64,000 nt of DNA from Linderina pennispora (lineage: Eukaryota; Kickxellomycota; Kickxellomycetes; Kickxellales; Kickxellaceae), in assembly GCF_002104995.1 (NCBI RefSeq), contig NW_024468253.1, positions 248,001-312,000 on the forward strand, given 5' to 3'. The position numbers and the translations under genes were made by a program. Position 1 is the stretch's first letter, and each line of letters begins with the position of its first letter. Shown here piece by piece: positions 19,869-30,775 of the stretch. The notes below the pieces were generated by a model. That model was not told where the DNA came from. It saw nothing but the letters and a program-made list of their open reading frames with translations, and did no database searches.

Positions 19869-22764
19869 CTACTTTGACTCGACAATCATCGCAATGTTAG
19901 CCAGCGCGACCTTGGCGATATCGGCATTCGTCGAGCGCACGGTGAAACGCGTCATTCCGTGCTCCTTCTTGGGCTCAGCACGCACCAAGCACCCGAAGCG
20001 GGCGCTCTCGGACGACACGATGCCGACGCCAACAATATTGTCGGGCTCGGGGTCGGCGCCATTGATCAGGGCAAAGCCAACGCCGCCGACGACGCTCCGC
20101 AGCCACTGCATGCCAGCCTGGTCGGTCTTCAAAAACGGCATACTGATGACACTCTGCGCCTCCCCAACATCGCCCTCGCCAAGCTGCTTCCAGCGCGCAA
20201 AGAAATCGCCCACCGAAATGGTCACTGGGTCCATGAAGTGCGTCACGGTCACGGGCATTTGCAGCTCCACGGTGCTGCTGCTGCCCGCGATATTGTATGT
20301 GATGCGCAGCAGAGGCGGCTGCGCAAAGGCGTTCTTGCACGCAATGTCGAAGAACAGCCGCACCTGGCCCAAGGGCATCAGGGCCGACGGCAGGGGGTCC
20401 TGGTTCGCTGCCTGCGCAATGGCCAGGTTCATGTCCTGGGCAATTGCTTGCACTGAGATGTCCGACAGCGGCGCCGTGGCCTTGTTGCCCAGGAACACGC
20501 CGACCCGGCCCGCCGGGGCCTTGAACTGCGACACAAGGCCGACCTGGATCTCGTCACCGTCAAACAAAATACCGTCGTTTTCCCACAGCAGCCGTGTGTA
20601 GTGGCGCTTGCTCTTGCGCACTGCCAGGTCCTCAGCCGGCTGCTGGGGCGAAGCCGGAGCCTGGGGCGAAGCCGGCTCTGGAAGCTCGGGTGGCCGGGGT
20701 GTGGTCGGCGTCGAGGGCGTGCTGTTGGCAGCCGAACCATTGCGGCCGACCAACTGCATCTTGCGCTCGCGGTTGATCTCGCGACCGCCAAACACCCACG
20801 TGCGCTGGTCCTCGGTGTCGGCCTCCTTCTTCAGCAGCCGCGACATTAGCGCCGACTGGCGGTCGGGGAACGGCGGCATCTCCTCGAACACCGTCGGCAG
20901 AAGGTCCTCATTCTCCAGCGTGCCCAGTGCGTAGTACTCGCAGGCACGCTGCTGCAGCTCCGCGTCCAGGGCGTTGCGGTACCGGTCCAGGATGCGCAGA
21001 CACAGAGACTTGATCTCGGGGAACAAATTAATGAATTTGGCGATCGTGGTCAGCGCCACGTTGCGTCCCGATACCGACGTCGCAGGCATCTTTGCCTGCA
21101 GCGCCTTGAGCTGGTCGATGGGCGCGCAGTCCTCGGCGTTGGCAATCAGGTGGCCGAACTCGCCCAGCACATAGGCGCTGACCTTGAAGGCGCTCTCATG
21201 GCACACGGGCGCCTTGAGCGTCTGCAGCGAGATCTTGCATGCATATGTCTGCAGCTCCTCATTACCGAGGATGACCTGCACCACGCGGTGCCACACCTCG
21301 TCGCCCATGTGGTCGCCGGCCAGCGACAGCAGCCGCATCATCACGTCCACGTACCACGAGTACTCGGTCGCGTACTTTTCGGTCAGAATGGCCACCTTCA
21401 GCGCCATCTCCTCGCGCAGCGCAAAGTCAGCCACGGCCATATGCCGCAGCAGCTCCGACACGATCATCTTGGCGTTCGACACATCGCACATTGAGTACAG
21501 GAGATCCAGCGCCCGCCGCCGCACACTCACATCGCGGTCCCGCAGCGACTGGATGATAACGCCCTGGTACGTCTTCACCGCATCCAGGTTCTCGATATAC
21601 GCAGCCAGGTGCGCCATGGTCTCCAGGCCCAGGTAGCGCACGTTGGTCTCGCGCGACGTGATGAACTTGCCCAGCAGCACGGCGCACTCCTGCATCAGGC
21701 CCTGATCAATGTCCAGCTCGATGCCCAGGTTGATGGCCTCGAACAGAATCGAGTACTGGGCGTTCATCTGCTGCAGGTCGCGCTGCGGCTCCTGCGACAC
21801 GTCGATGATGTGCCGCAGGATGTCCAGCAGCTGCATGCGCAGCTCGGGGTTCTCGGGCGCCGGAAAGTACTGCAGCAGCCGCAGGAACTTGATCTGCAGC
21901 CAGGGCACCGGCACATTATAGTACATGTAGTCCATCGAGTACGAGTTGTCAATCACTAGGCTCTTCAGCCGCCGCACCGCAAACGCCCCCGCCTTGCGCA
22001 TCTCGTCCGGGTACTGCTGCGCCAGCGCCGTCACCAGCGACGTCACCGACATGGTGACGCCGATATCCCGGTGGCCCATGTACGGGATAACCCGCGTCGC
22101 CCACTCGTGCGAATTCACCGCATCGGGGTGCCGCCGCAAAAGCCGCAGCAGACACAGTGCCGCCTTCTTCTTGGCAAACACGCTGCTGGCCGAGCTCACC
22201 AGCTGCATGAAAATATCGGGCGTCAGGGCAGAGGCAATTTCGCGCGCGCCCAGATTGGCTATCGCATTCAAGGCCAGGCACACGTTGAACTCGTTCGTGT
22301 CGTGGATGTCGCGCCGCATCGCCCCCACCACCATGCGCAGGAAGTCGCTCTCCTCGGGGACCACCAGCGTCACCGCCAGGTACCCGACCTGCTTCTCGCT
22401 GTACTTGCTGCTGTTGATCAGCTCTACGGCCTCGCGGTGCCCGAAGTTCACATCGTAGCCCAGCAGCGACATGTATACGAGCTTGCACACGTACTTTTTG
22501 CGGTTGTACCCGTTCAGCGAGTTGTCCTTGAATTTTGTCCGAATGTTCGCCAGCTCCTTGTTGACCCGGCGCTCTTCTTCTTCACGCGACCGGCCTAAGT
22601 AAGTGAAGAAACCCTGAGGGTATTAGCTGTCACGCTGAGGGCATTGCTTTTTGACCAGTTGCTCGCAGATGCGCCAGTGTGTTCAGTCTCTTCATCCGCT
22701 GCAGGTTTTGCTTACATTTGCGCATGTCCGCAATAAACACGGTCAGTCCCTTCATAGCCGCCAT
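19869..22764 (-). CDS. APL3: AP-2 complex subunit alpha (alpha-adaptin)
   Basis: Large subunit of the plasma-membrane clathrin adaptor. Exon 1 is 22716-22764 (MAAMKGLTVFIADMRKC), intron 22595-22715 (GTAAGC...TAG), exon 2 19869-22594. Joined length is 2,775 nt, 924 aa, normal for the family, with no frame shift. The trunk begins RVNKELANIRTKFK and KYVCKLVYMSLLGYDVNFGH, the alpha/gamma adaptin signature, and continues in HEAT-like helices to about residue 630. A Pro/Ala/Ser hinge follows, then the appendage with RVGVFLGNKATAPLSDISVQ and a C-terminal platform domain ending MIVESK. PIP2-binding basic residues lie near the N-terminus as expected. Confidence is high; alpha over gamma is supported by the N-terminus and appendage. 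Confidence 0.95.
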
Positions 22765-23001
22765 GGTTGTAGAGAGAAAGGGGAGAGAGATATTAAAAGG
22801 GAATTGTTACAAGGAAAATACTGTCAAGGTTCAAGCAGGAAAGAAAGGGTCTAGGAAAAAAAATGTGGACCGAGACGCTCGGGTTTCTATGTGCAAACCC
22901 AGAAACCCCGCCTTTTGGCCGATTGAAAATCCGGATATGCGCTTCATGTTTTTTTTTTGCCAGACACGAGCTTGCCACAAATATATTGGGAGATAACAGA
23001 G

Positions 23002-26000
23002 CTACTGGAGAACAGGGCGAGTGGCAGCGATGACATAGACGCGGTCGTCCTCGCGCAGGATGCTCTTGGGGCTCGGGTTGGGCATGACATACCACAGCGG
23101 CTGGCGGTGGTAGGTGACAGTGCGGTAGAGCCCGATGGGCACAGCCGCATGCTTGAAGCAGCAGTAGGCAAACAGGCTCGCGTATGTGCGACCATAGAAG
23201 CGCTCGGGCACAGAGACCTGGAACACATGGCCCGAGTCCTCAACGCCCTGGCCCTCCTCATACACCAGGCCCTCGATGCCGGCGGCCTGCAACTTGGCGG
23301 TGCCCAGGGCATGGACGACATTGCCGTGGGAGAAAATCAGGCGCTGCATGAGATCCGGGATGAACTCGTTGTAGTACGCCTGGCAGATCAGCGTATCCAG
23401 CATGACGGGCGCATAGACGCGGCCAGCCATGAACGACGGGCGCAGGAATGCCTGGGCATAGACCTCGTTGATGCGGATTGTCTCGGTGTCGCCGACAAAC
23501 TGCATGTTCTCGCGGTGGATGAACTCGACGCTCAGGAAGAACTCGTCGTTGGTGTACGTCAATGCCTCGATATTCAGCACGCTCAGGAGCGCTGGCGCAT
23601 CGGCCGTCGCCGTCGCCGATGTGTCGGAGCTCGCCAGGGACGCGTTCTTCGATGCGTCAGCTGCTGCGCTCAGTGACTCTTCGCGGTTCGCCAGCACAAT
23701 GCCGCTGCGCGCAGTGTGGATCCGCACGCGTGCCAGGTCGGCTCGCGACAAAGGAGAGCCCTCGACAAGATAGATGTTGCCGAAGCGCTTCAGGTCCTCC
23801 GTCTGCGCTCCGCTGGGGCTGGCTGGCGACAGAATCACAATCGGCAGGTTGTTCGAGAAGCCGGGCTTCTGCTCAGCCTGCTCGGCCACTGGCAAATTGT
23901 AGCTGCGCGAGATCTGCTCGTACAGCGTCGCGAAGCGGTTGCTGGGCTGGGCAGCGGCAGGCTCCTCCGCTGTCGTTGTCATCTCATCGGCAGCCGCCGC
24001 GCGGATGCAGCTGACAAGATAGACGATGTTGCTCGGGAACTCGCCGCTGGTATCGCACACCACCAAGTGTCCGGACAGGTCGCCTGGCAGCCCGTCGGCG
24101 GTCGGCGTGACCGGCGTCGCCGGCTTGCTTAGCAGAGTCGCCGATGAGGCGCCCAGCAGCGTGCCCTTCAGCGTCTTGGTGGGCGCCAGGGCAGGCGGCG
24201 CGTCGGCCTTGGGCTGATCGGACTCGTCGGTGGGCTTCTGCAGCGCTGGGTCGAACAGCAGCGGCGCACGCTTGGTGGTCTTGGGCTCGTCGGACTTGGC
24301 TTCCTCGGGCTCCTTGCCCTTGGCTGCGTCCTCAGTGCCCACGGTGATGTGCGCCAGGTCGCCAACCAGCTGGCCGAGCTTTCCCGAATGCCCCAAGTCA
24401 ATCAGATCCTCAACGTGCTGCGACACGACGCTCTTGCCTGACCGTACGCTGCCGTGGTCAGACTCCTCGGCAGCCGAGCTCTCCAGCACATCCACCACCA
24501 GCGTATCCATGACGTTCTTGCCGAACGGCACCTTGCTCTTCATTGCAGTGTCAGCCATCACCGCCGCCTTCTGCAGCGGACTGCCTGCCAATGGCTTGGC
24601 AGCATCCTTGGCCGTGCTGACGCTGATTCCCGGAATCAGCGCTGCCTGCTCGTCCTCTCCGTCACTAACGACATCAACAGTAGCCTCCTCCTGCAGATAT
24701 GCGATCTCCGCGGACACCAGCGAGTCCGACGCAATCACGAAGCCGGTCTCGTCGCCCTTGATCTCGTAGTCGCGCGGGCTGATCAGAATATGGTCGTCAC
24801 TGGTGTGCAGTCCGAACAGGGTAGCGCCGGTCCGGGTAAAGATCGTCTGCGCGACCTTGTGGAACTTTTGGCCGACAAAAATGGCCGCCAGCTTGGTGCC
24901 GTAGATCTCATGTGCCATCGAGCTTGCGTACTCGGCCAGCCACTCCTGCTTGCTGCGCTGTGCTGCGCGCACCAGCTGGTGGGTGGTGTTGTCGGGAATC
25001 GATGTGGTCAGGAGCTGCAGGAGCGAGGCAACGCCGGGCACCATTACGCTCTGGGCAAGCAGGCCCTGGCGCAGCTCTTCGATGCAAATTACGTGATCGG
25101 TCAAGTAGTCCAAGTGCAGCGTGGTCTCAGGCAGCAGAACCTGCGCGTAAATCGGCACCGGGCGCTTGGCGTCGCCGCGCGTGCGCAGGAACTTGCGAAT
25201 CGCCAGGGCAATCATGACCTTGGCCGCGTCTTCCTTCTCGGCATCGGCACCGGCGGCCTTGGAGCTCAGCAAAAAGATGGCCTGGGCGCGGTCCGCCTGG
25301 ACGCGCGAGAGCTGCGCAAAGCTGGTTGGGCTGCCCAGCACAAACTTGACGCGGTTGACGTACGACGGGTCGGTCAGAAGCTCGGCAATCTCCTTGCTCG
25401 GTCTCGTCTCGCTCATCACCACCACCACCGTGTTGACCGTGGTGAAGCCGTGGTCCTCACAGAAGAACTCGCGCAGAAACTCGAACAACGTCGTGTAGTG
25501 CAGGTCGCCGATCAGAAGCACGTGGCTTTGGTTCGACTCTGCCTCGAACTGCGCCGGCCACGGGCTGCGGTCCTGCCACAGGCTGAGCATCTCAGACACG
25601 CGCGGCGGCAGCCAGAAAATGCCAATGAACATCACAAACAAGACGATTGTCCGGGTGAACCACGTGTCCGGCTCAATGTCCGAGCTCAGACCGGTGATGG
25701 CCGATACGGCAATGAAGAAGAACGCCTCGTCAAAGCCCTGGATCTCGCCGTTCTTGTCCTTGTTCTGCATGTACACCATCGTGTGTGTCAGTACAGTGAT
25801 TGCCAGCACTGTCGTAAACACTGTGGTCAGCGCCCGCATCACGTTGCGCATCATCGGCGACATGTGGTACACATTCTTGATCGGCACCAGGCACCGCAGC
25901 AGCGCCGGCTGCAGCCGCCAGAACACCACCGGATACAAAAACACCCACACGCCCGCCGACATAAACGTGTCCTTGACCGACGGGTCAAGATAGATGTTGC

Positions 26001-26640
26001 CCACCACGGCCATCGGCGTAAATGCCGTGATCAGCGTGATCACCGAGAACAAGCTCCGCAGATACTCCAGCGGGTCCGGCGCCAGCAGGTAGCGCGGCAG
26101 GAACTGCAGCAGCAGGAGCAGCCCCAGGCCGGCCTCCGCATACAGCGCGTGATCGGGCACTTCCAGATGGCCCTTCCTCAGCTTGGTCGTGCCGTAAACG
26201 TGGATTGCACACAGGGCAAAGTTCAGGAGCGCATCCAGCTGGTCCCACCGCCGGCCCACTGCGCTGGTGTCCAGGAAAAACCCAATCATCTGCCGCAGGG
26301 TCGGCGTCGGCTGTGCGTTGCCGTAGACGTCCGTGCGCTGCATCGTCAGCGCATTCAGCTTCGCGGTCGCCAGATTCTCGGTTGCGCTCCGGGACACTAC
26401 CACCGGCTCCTCGTCCTCGGCAAACAGATCGTCCAGGTCGTAGTCGACACTGGCAGTGTCCGCCTGCGGGGGCGCCTGCAGGCTGCGCGCGAACGTGTCG
26501 TTCTGCCGCGTCGCTGCAGTGCTGCGCCGACGGTATGTCGACGAAGATACGCTGGCTTGCAGGGTGCGGCCCGTGGAGAAGCCGCCGCCTTGCCGACGAC
26601 GGCGTCCGCCGCCGCGGGCTGTGCTTGGTCTCTGCGACAT
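23002..26640 (-). CDS. BK/Slo-like RCK-domain ion channel with non-canonical pore
   Basis: 1,212 codons, intact, ATG at 26640. A basic Gly/Arg-rich N-terminus leads to six membrane segments at about 130-350 (for example GLGLLLLLQFLPRYLL, SLFSVITLITAFTPMAVVG). The tandem RCK half starts with SHVLLIGDLHYTTLFEFLRE and VKFVLGSPTSFAQLSRVQAD, then EEDAAKV-type helices and HVICIEELRQGLLAQSVMVP, matching Slo-type Ca2+-activated K+ channels. A long disordered insert (about 720-870) and a second RCK region follow. At the pore (about 305-320) the sequence is FFFIAVSAITGLSSDIEPD: the TVGYG filter is missing. The S4-like segment has few basic residues and no Asp-rich calcium bowl is seen. Ion selectivity and gating therefore cannot be assumed. 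It is 237 bp upstream of AP-2 alpha on the same strand. Confidence 0.88.
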   Translation of the reverse strand: MSQRPSTARGGGRRRRQGGGFSTGRTLQASVSSSTYRRRSTAATRQNDTFARSLQAPPQADTASVDYDLDDLFAEDEEPVVVSRSATENLATAKLNALTMQRTDVYGNAQPTPTLRQMIGFFLDTSAVGRRWDQLDALLNFALCAIHVYGTTKLRKGHLEVPDHALYAEAGLGLLLLLQFLPRYLLAPDPLEYLRSLFSVITLITAFTPMAVVGNIYLDPSVKDTFMSAGVWVFLYPVVFWRLQPALLRCLVPIKNVYHMSPMMRNVMRALTTVFTTVLAITVLTHTMVYMQNKDKNGEIQGFDEAFFFIAVSAITGLSSDIEPDTWFTRTIVLFVMFIGIFWLPPRVSEMLSLWQDRSPWPAQFEAESNQSHVLLIGDLHYTTLFEFLREFFCEDHGFTTVNTVVVVMSETRPSKEIAELLTDPSYVNRVKFVLGSPTSFAQLSRVQADRAQAIFLLSSKAAGADAEKEDAAKVMIALAIRKFLRTRGDAKRPVPIYAQVLLPETTLHLDYLTDHVICIEELRQGLLAQSVMVPGVASLLQLLTTSIPDNTTHQLVRAAQRSKQEWLAEYASSMAHEIYGTKLAAIFVGQKFHKVAQTIFTRTGATLFGLHTSDDHILISPRDYEIKGDETGFVIASDSLVSAEIAYLQEEATVDVVSDGEDEQAALIPGISVSTAKDAAKPLAGSPLQKAAVMADTAMKSKVPFGKNVMDTLVVDVLESSAAEESDHGSVRSGKSVVSQHVEDLIDLGHSGKLGQLVGDLAHITVGTEDAAKGKEPEEAKSDEPKTTKRAPLLFDPALQKPTDESDQPKADAPPALAPTKTLKGTLLGASSATLLSKPATPVTPTADGLPGDLSGHLVVCDTSGEFPSNIVYLVSCIRAAAADEMTTTAEEPAAAQPSNRFATLYEQISRSYNLPVAEQAEQKPGFSNNLPIVILSPASPSGAQTEDLKRFGNIYLVEGSPLSRADLARVRIHTARSGIVLANREESLSAAADASKNASLASSDTSATATADAPALLSVLNIEALTYTNDEFFLSVEFIHRENMQFVGDTETIRINEVYAQAFLRPSFMAGRVYAPVMLDTLICQAYYNEFIPDLMQRLIFSHGNVVHALGTAKLQAAGIEGLVYEEGQGVEDSGHVFQVSVPERFYGRTYASLFAYCCFKHAAVPIGLYRTVTYHRQPLWYVMPNPSPKSILREDDRVYVIAATRPVLQ

Positions 26641-27155
26641 GGTTGGTAAATAGGTTGGCTGGAATAAAGAAGAAAAGTAGAGGTAAGGCACTATTGCCAG
26701 GCGCTCTGCTGAATCGAATGCTTCTTATATATGCGCATTGTCTGTGCGAAAAATTGGAGGATCTTCCGGCTTAAACTGAGCCGGTCTGTGTATAGTGCCT
26801 GGGTGGAGACTGAGGCTTGCTGGCTCGTGTCGCCGGGTCCAACCGCAAAAGAGCAGATTGGCATCCGTAAAGAACCGTACGGTGTAGCCACGCACTCGTG
26901 CTTAAAAAAGGTAAACAACGCCGTACCTTATCAGGTGATGCACATGTGCCCGATGTCCACTTTGCAGAATGCTGCTACATGCTGTCGATATTGCTTTATT
27001 GCGCGTTGGGTGGTGAGGTTTTTGTATTTTTTTGTCTGGTGGTCAAAGAGAGCTTGTGCCGATTTCCCCGGTAGATTAGCAGCTAGAAAGGGGGCAAGGA
27101 AGAAGAGAAAGAAGGAAAATGGAAAGAGCAGGAGGGGTAAGTGAATATGAGCGCT
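26641..27155. other. Intergenic region upstream of the channel gene
   Basis: 515 bp holding the channel promoter (right of 26640, minus strand) and the 3' flank of the zinc-finger gene. No coding sequence recognised. Confidence 0.5.
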
Positions 27156-28692
27156 TCACGCCTTGTGGACCGCGCGCGCATGGCGCTCCAGCACATCCAG
27201 ACGGGCGAAGCCGCGCCCGCACGTCTTGCACTTGAACGCCTTCGAGTCGTCATGCAGCATATGGTGGCGAGTCAGGTCGTGCTTGCGCGTGAACGTGCGG
27301 TGGCAGTGATCGCAGCTGAACGGCCGCGACGCACCGGACTCGGGATCGTGGGTCAGCCGGTGCGTGCGCATGTTGTACTGCCGCGAGAACGCGCGGTTGC
27401 AGATGTCGCAGTGGAACTTCTTCGGTCCGTCGTCGTCGTCGTCGTCGTCAGAACGCTTGCGCTTGCGCGCTGCGACATCTGCCAGTGGAATGTCTTCCTC
27501 CTCGTCGATGGTCGGCAGCCGCGGCGTGCGGAACACGTCCGCCGGAGACAGCATCGGCGGGTTGACCGGAGACAGCAGCTCCAGCAGCGCCGGCGACGCA
27601 GAATCCAGAGCCAGCGGGGTGCTGACCGAGGCTGCGCCTGGCGGGCTCAGCAGGCCCAGAAGCGAGTCCATCAGCGGCATCTCGCTGGCGCTATCGGCCG
27701 TCGGCTGCTGCGGTGTGTTCACCGGCGCATAGGCCGATACCGGCTGGATGGCGTCGACCAGAGCATGCACCAGCTGCTGCCGCACCTCGGCGTCTACCAT
27801 AGCCAGCTGGTCGTCCGTCAGAAGATCGTCCGACTGGCTCACATACGGCGTGTTAACAGCCGTCGCCATGAAAGGCGTGTCAAGCAGCATCGACGCCAGC
27901 GCAGACGAGCTGCTGCTGCCGCCGCTGGCCTTGCCCTTGAGCTCGTCGAGCGGGGCAAACAGCGGCTGCACGCTGCCAGATGCCACTGCTCCGTCGTTGG
28001 GCGACTTGAGCGTGGCCGAGGTCACAGGCGTGTTGAGGTAGCTGCCAAACGCGCCGAGCAGCATGTCTGCGGACACGTTTCCGAGTCCCGCGACATCGCT
28101 AAACGACAGCGAGCGCAGAGGCGCTGTGGCCGGCGCCTGCAGCAGATGCGGCAGGGCAGGGGTCGTGGGCAGCGAGGCCGACGAGAAGTTGGTAGTATCG
28201 ACGTGGTGTGTGTCCGACATCATCCGGCGTGGTAAACACCTCGCTCGGGTGCAGGAATCCGTCGCTCGGGAACGTGTGTGCGGGCCGAAGCCGCCGCTCC
28301 CGCTCCATCTCGAGCTGCTGCCCGGGACTGTAAAAGTCGCCGCCAGCGCTCGTTGTATTCACAAACGAATCAAAAATCAGGTCGCCGCCGCGAGTGCCGC
28401 TGGCGCCTGTCGGGGAATAGGTCGCAAAGTCGTTGTCCGTATCAGCAGAAGTGTAGGTGGTGGGAGCCTTGTTGTGCAGGTCCGTCGACGCCGTCAGCAG
28501 GAGCGCTGTCAGGGCATCGCTTAGTGGCACAGAGCTCGAACCGGCAGTGCCTCCGATACTGTCCCGGCTACCCGCGTCTGCGGTGAGCCGTGGGCCGGTC
28601 GTAAGCGGGACCGTAATCGACGTGCTCAGGGCCACGCGAAAAGAAGACACGACGTTGTCTCGAGGGTTGGGGATGGTGTTGCTGAAGTTCAT
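27156..28692 (-). CDS. C2H2 zinc-finger transcription factor, one frame shift
   Basis: ATG at 28692; stop at 27156-27158. The N-terminal part is Ser/Thr-rich (MNFSNTIPNPRDNVVSSFRV) and runs to VFTTP. One extra G near 28224-28226 then moves the frame to MMSDTHHVDTTNFSSASL. The middle holds acidic/Leu patches that could be activation regions and short SPPG/TPLALDS motifs. A nuclear-localisation-like ARKRKRSDDDDDDD precedes three C2H2 fingers at the C-terminus: FHCDICNRAFSRQYNMRTHR, FSCDHCHRTFTRKHDLTRHH and FKCKTCGRGFARLDVLERHA. Corrected length is about 511 aa. The finger order and the ARLD-type last finger resemble calcineurin-responsive Crz1-like factors, a tentative call. Targets unknown. 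Confidence 0.82.
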
Positions 28693-30022
28693 TTTGAATA
28701 TAACCGACGGTTGGGTTGTAGGTGTTCTCGGGAATAGTGTTGTTAATAAGGTTGGCGAGGTTAAAACCGGGTGAGCGAGATACGACTTGTTCTGTTGGAA
28801 GAGAAGGAAGTTGTGTCTGCTTGATTGACGACAAGGTTAACGTCGAACGCGGGGTGCTGGGGCGCTGTTGTAGCCGGAACAAAAAGGTAGGGTGGGGTCT
28901 TTTGCTCGGTCTCGCGCTTGCGTTATGTTTCTGGTTACCTTGCTAGTGTGTTCGTGACAAGCAAGAGGTAACAGAAAGCGAGAGAGGGCAAGTAGGAGAT
29001 AGCGTAGAGTGCCTGCTGTGTGGTCAGAAACGAGTAGGCCTCTAGAATATAATACTACGGTGTCAAGACAAAAGAAAAAACCTGGAGTTCGGAGAGAGAT
29101 TGAGGATCCAAGTTTGGCTGCAGGCTTATAAAAGGAGCTGGTGCGACGGGCGGTCTGGCCTGTTGAAAGCGGTGTAGCAAGAGCAGAAAGGGTGGTGAGA
29201 TCTTTGGAAAAAAGAGAAAAAAGATGGAGTGGGTAGGTGGACGGGAAAGAGAAAGGAATGCCGATTGGGCTATATTTCAACACATTTGTCATCCGCGCGG
29301 GCGCGCTTGGCGGGCTTGCCACATGCTGGAAATCAGCACTCCATGGCCCCTTGCTGGGTGATGATTTAGCTGGCCTGCTCCCCCTTTTAGCCCGTGCAGG
29401 CTGGAATTTTCCCCTGTAGCCGTGCATAGATTTCTCGACAAAAAACCCACCCCTCGCCTCGCCGCCAGGACTCCACTGGCTGAAATGGACCTGCGAGGCG
29501 CGGGAAATCAATAGACAAAAATATTGCTGCTGCGGCCAGCGCGAACATCCGAAATCACTCTTCCCCAACAGCGTGACATCAAAACTCATTGGTCGCCATA
29601 CCAGCACACGTGAGCGACTTCCCTGGCGGGTCCGAAACTGCTCCTGTGCAGAAGGCCTTGTCACACCGAACGCAACCACCCTCTAACCAGCCGGCCTGCG
29701 AGGTGGACATCTCGCGTTACCTAGGGGATTTACAACAACAACGATGCTGCAACACATTATGTAAACCCCTCATTACCCTTGGCCAACTCTGCAGCAGGTG
29801 CTAGCAGCTGGCCCGAAGCAGCCCACTTGGAACTCTGGCTCATAGGCATCGCTGTTGCCTCTTGCCTGAATCTGATGTGGTGCTGCCAATCAGCGAGCAT
29901 CGGCATGTTCAGAACCAGGCCTTGTTGCTGGCGCACCACATTTGCCATGTGCATCAAAAGCTACTGGCGGAGCTTAAACAAAATGCGGTGACAATTACTT
30001 CTACTGCGAGACACACAAATGC
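28693..30022. other. Long leader and intergenic region upstream of the zinc-finger gene
   Basis: About 1.3 kb. On the minus strand, 28700-29130 is strongly C/T-rich with a TTATAA core at about 29126-29131, consistent with a long 5' untranslated leader of the C2H2 gene; a GTAACC at about 28935-28940 could be a leader-intron donor. A long open stretch here (28837-29679, minus) lacks coding character and I do not call it. Confidence 0.5.
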
Positions 30023-30775
30023 CTATTTTCGCTCTCTCCATGATGTACTGCTGTCCGGGGCTGGGTCTGGTCTCCAATGTCTGCCCTTGCTAGGGCTGCT
30101 GCCAGACCTGACGTATCCGGGGCTGCCAGGACGAAGAGGCGTGTCCCCGCTGCACTGCTCAATTTCAGACGGGTTGTTCTGCGGCAGCCGCTTGTTCCTG
30201 CGCTCATCCCTGGGGTCGCCACCACCATGTCTACCTCTGCCATCGCTCCCTCTCCCGTTTCCACGGCCTTTGTTACTGCTGCGGATTCTCCCTCCACGAT
30301 TCTTGCCGATATCTTGAGCCTGGGCTGGTGGAGCCTATTGTGCCCTGGTCGACGCCCCCTTCTCACATCCAATGCCGAAGCCCCGCCGTCGGCATGGGAT
30401 ACTAGTGTCGCTGATGCCTCTGCCATGAGCGGATATCAGTGCTGCCCCTTGCACCGGTGTCAGAGATCTGGCACAGGTCGGAAGTCCTTATCCGAAGGCT
30501 CTTGTGCAATGAGCAAAGTCGCGTAGTCAATAGGATCGCTTGCCACAATGCTGAAACCAACACTGGCTAGCTTATCTTGTAATGGTTCCCCAGGCGGTGG
30601 GTCCTGGCCAACGGTTTCAGCTGGAATGACCTCAGGCACATTCACCTGAATGCCGACATTGTGCGTCCTGGGTCTAGCCACGGGATGACGTGCGTTTATG
30701 CGCAGCACTGATGAAATACAAGGTGCTCATAGCAATGGGCAGCACTAGAACGAAAATTGTGAACGCATCTCTCAT
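30023..30775 (-). CDS. Possible membrane-anchored protein with basic RGG-like tail (tentative)
   Basis: ATG at 30775 opens MRDAFTIFVLVLPIAMSTLY, one clear membrane segment or signal anchor. One extra A near 30700 leads to THNVGIQVNVPEVIPAETVG and ASVGFSIVASDPIDYATLLI, a protein-like segment ending DFRPVPDL at 30460. Further left on the same strand, another frame encodes NRGGRIRSSNKGRGNGRGSD and GRGRHGGGDPRDERRNKRLP with a stop at 30023-30025: an Arg/Gly-rich RNA-binding-like tail. Joining them needs two to four more single-base shifts, so they may be one gene of about 250 aa or two. The first part alone (30460-30775) is better supported. Function unknown. Confidence 0.4.

Noticed and set aside
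24454-26649. Long plus-strand open frame (about 730 codons) antisense to the channel gene
   Set aside because: It mirrors GC-biased codon use of the channel gene; composition is His/Arg/Gln-rich with no domain, and the minus-strand protein is clearly real.
28837-29679. 280-codon minus-strand open frame upstream of the C2H2 gene
   Set aside because: Starts at a non-ATG codon, lies in pyrimidine-rich leader/promoter sequence and has low-complexity Ser/Leu/Pro composition without a domain.
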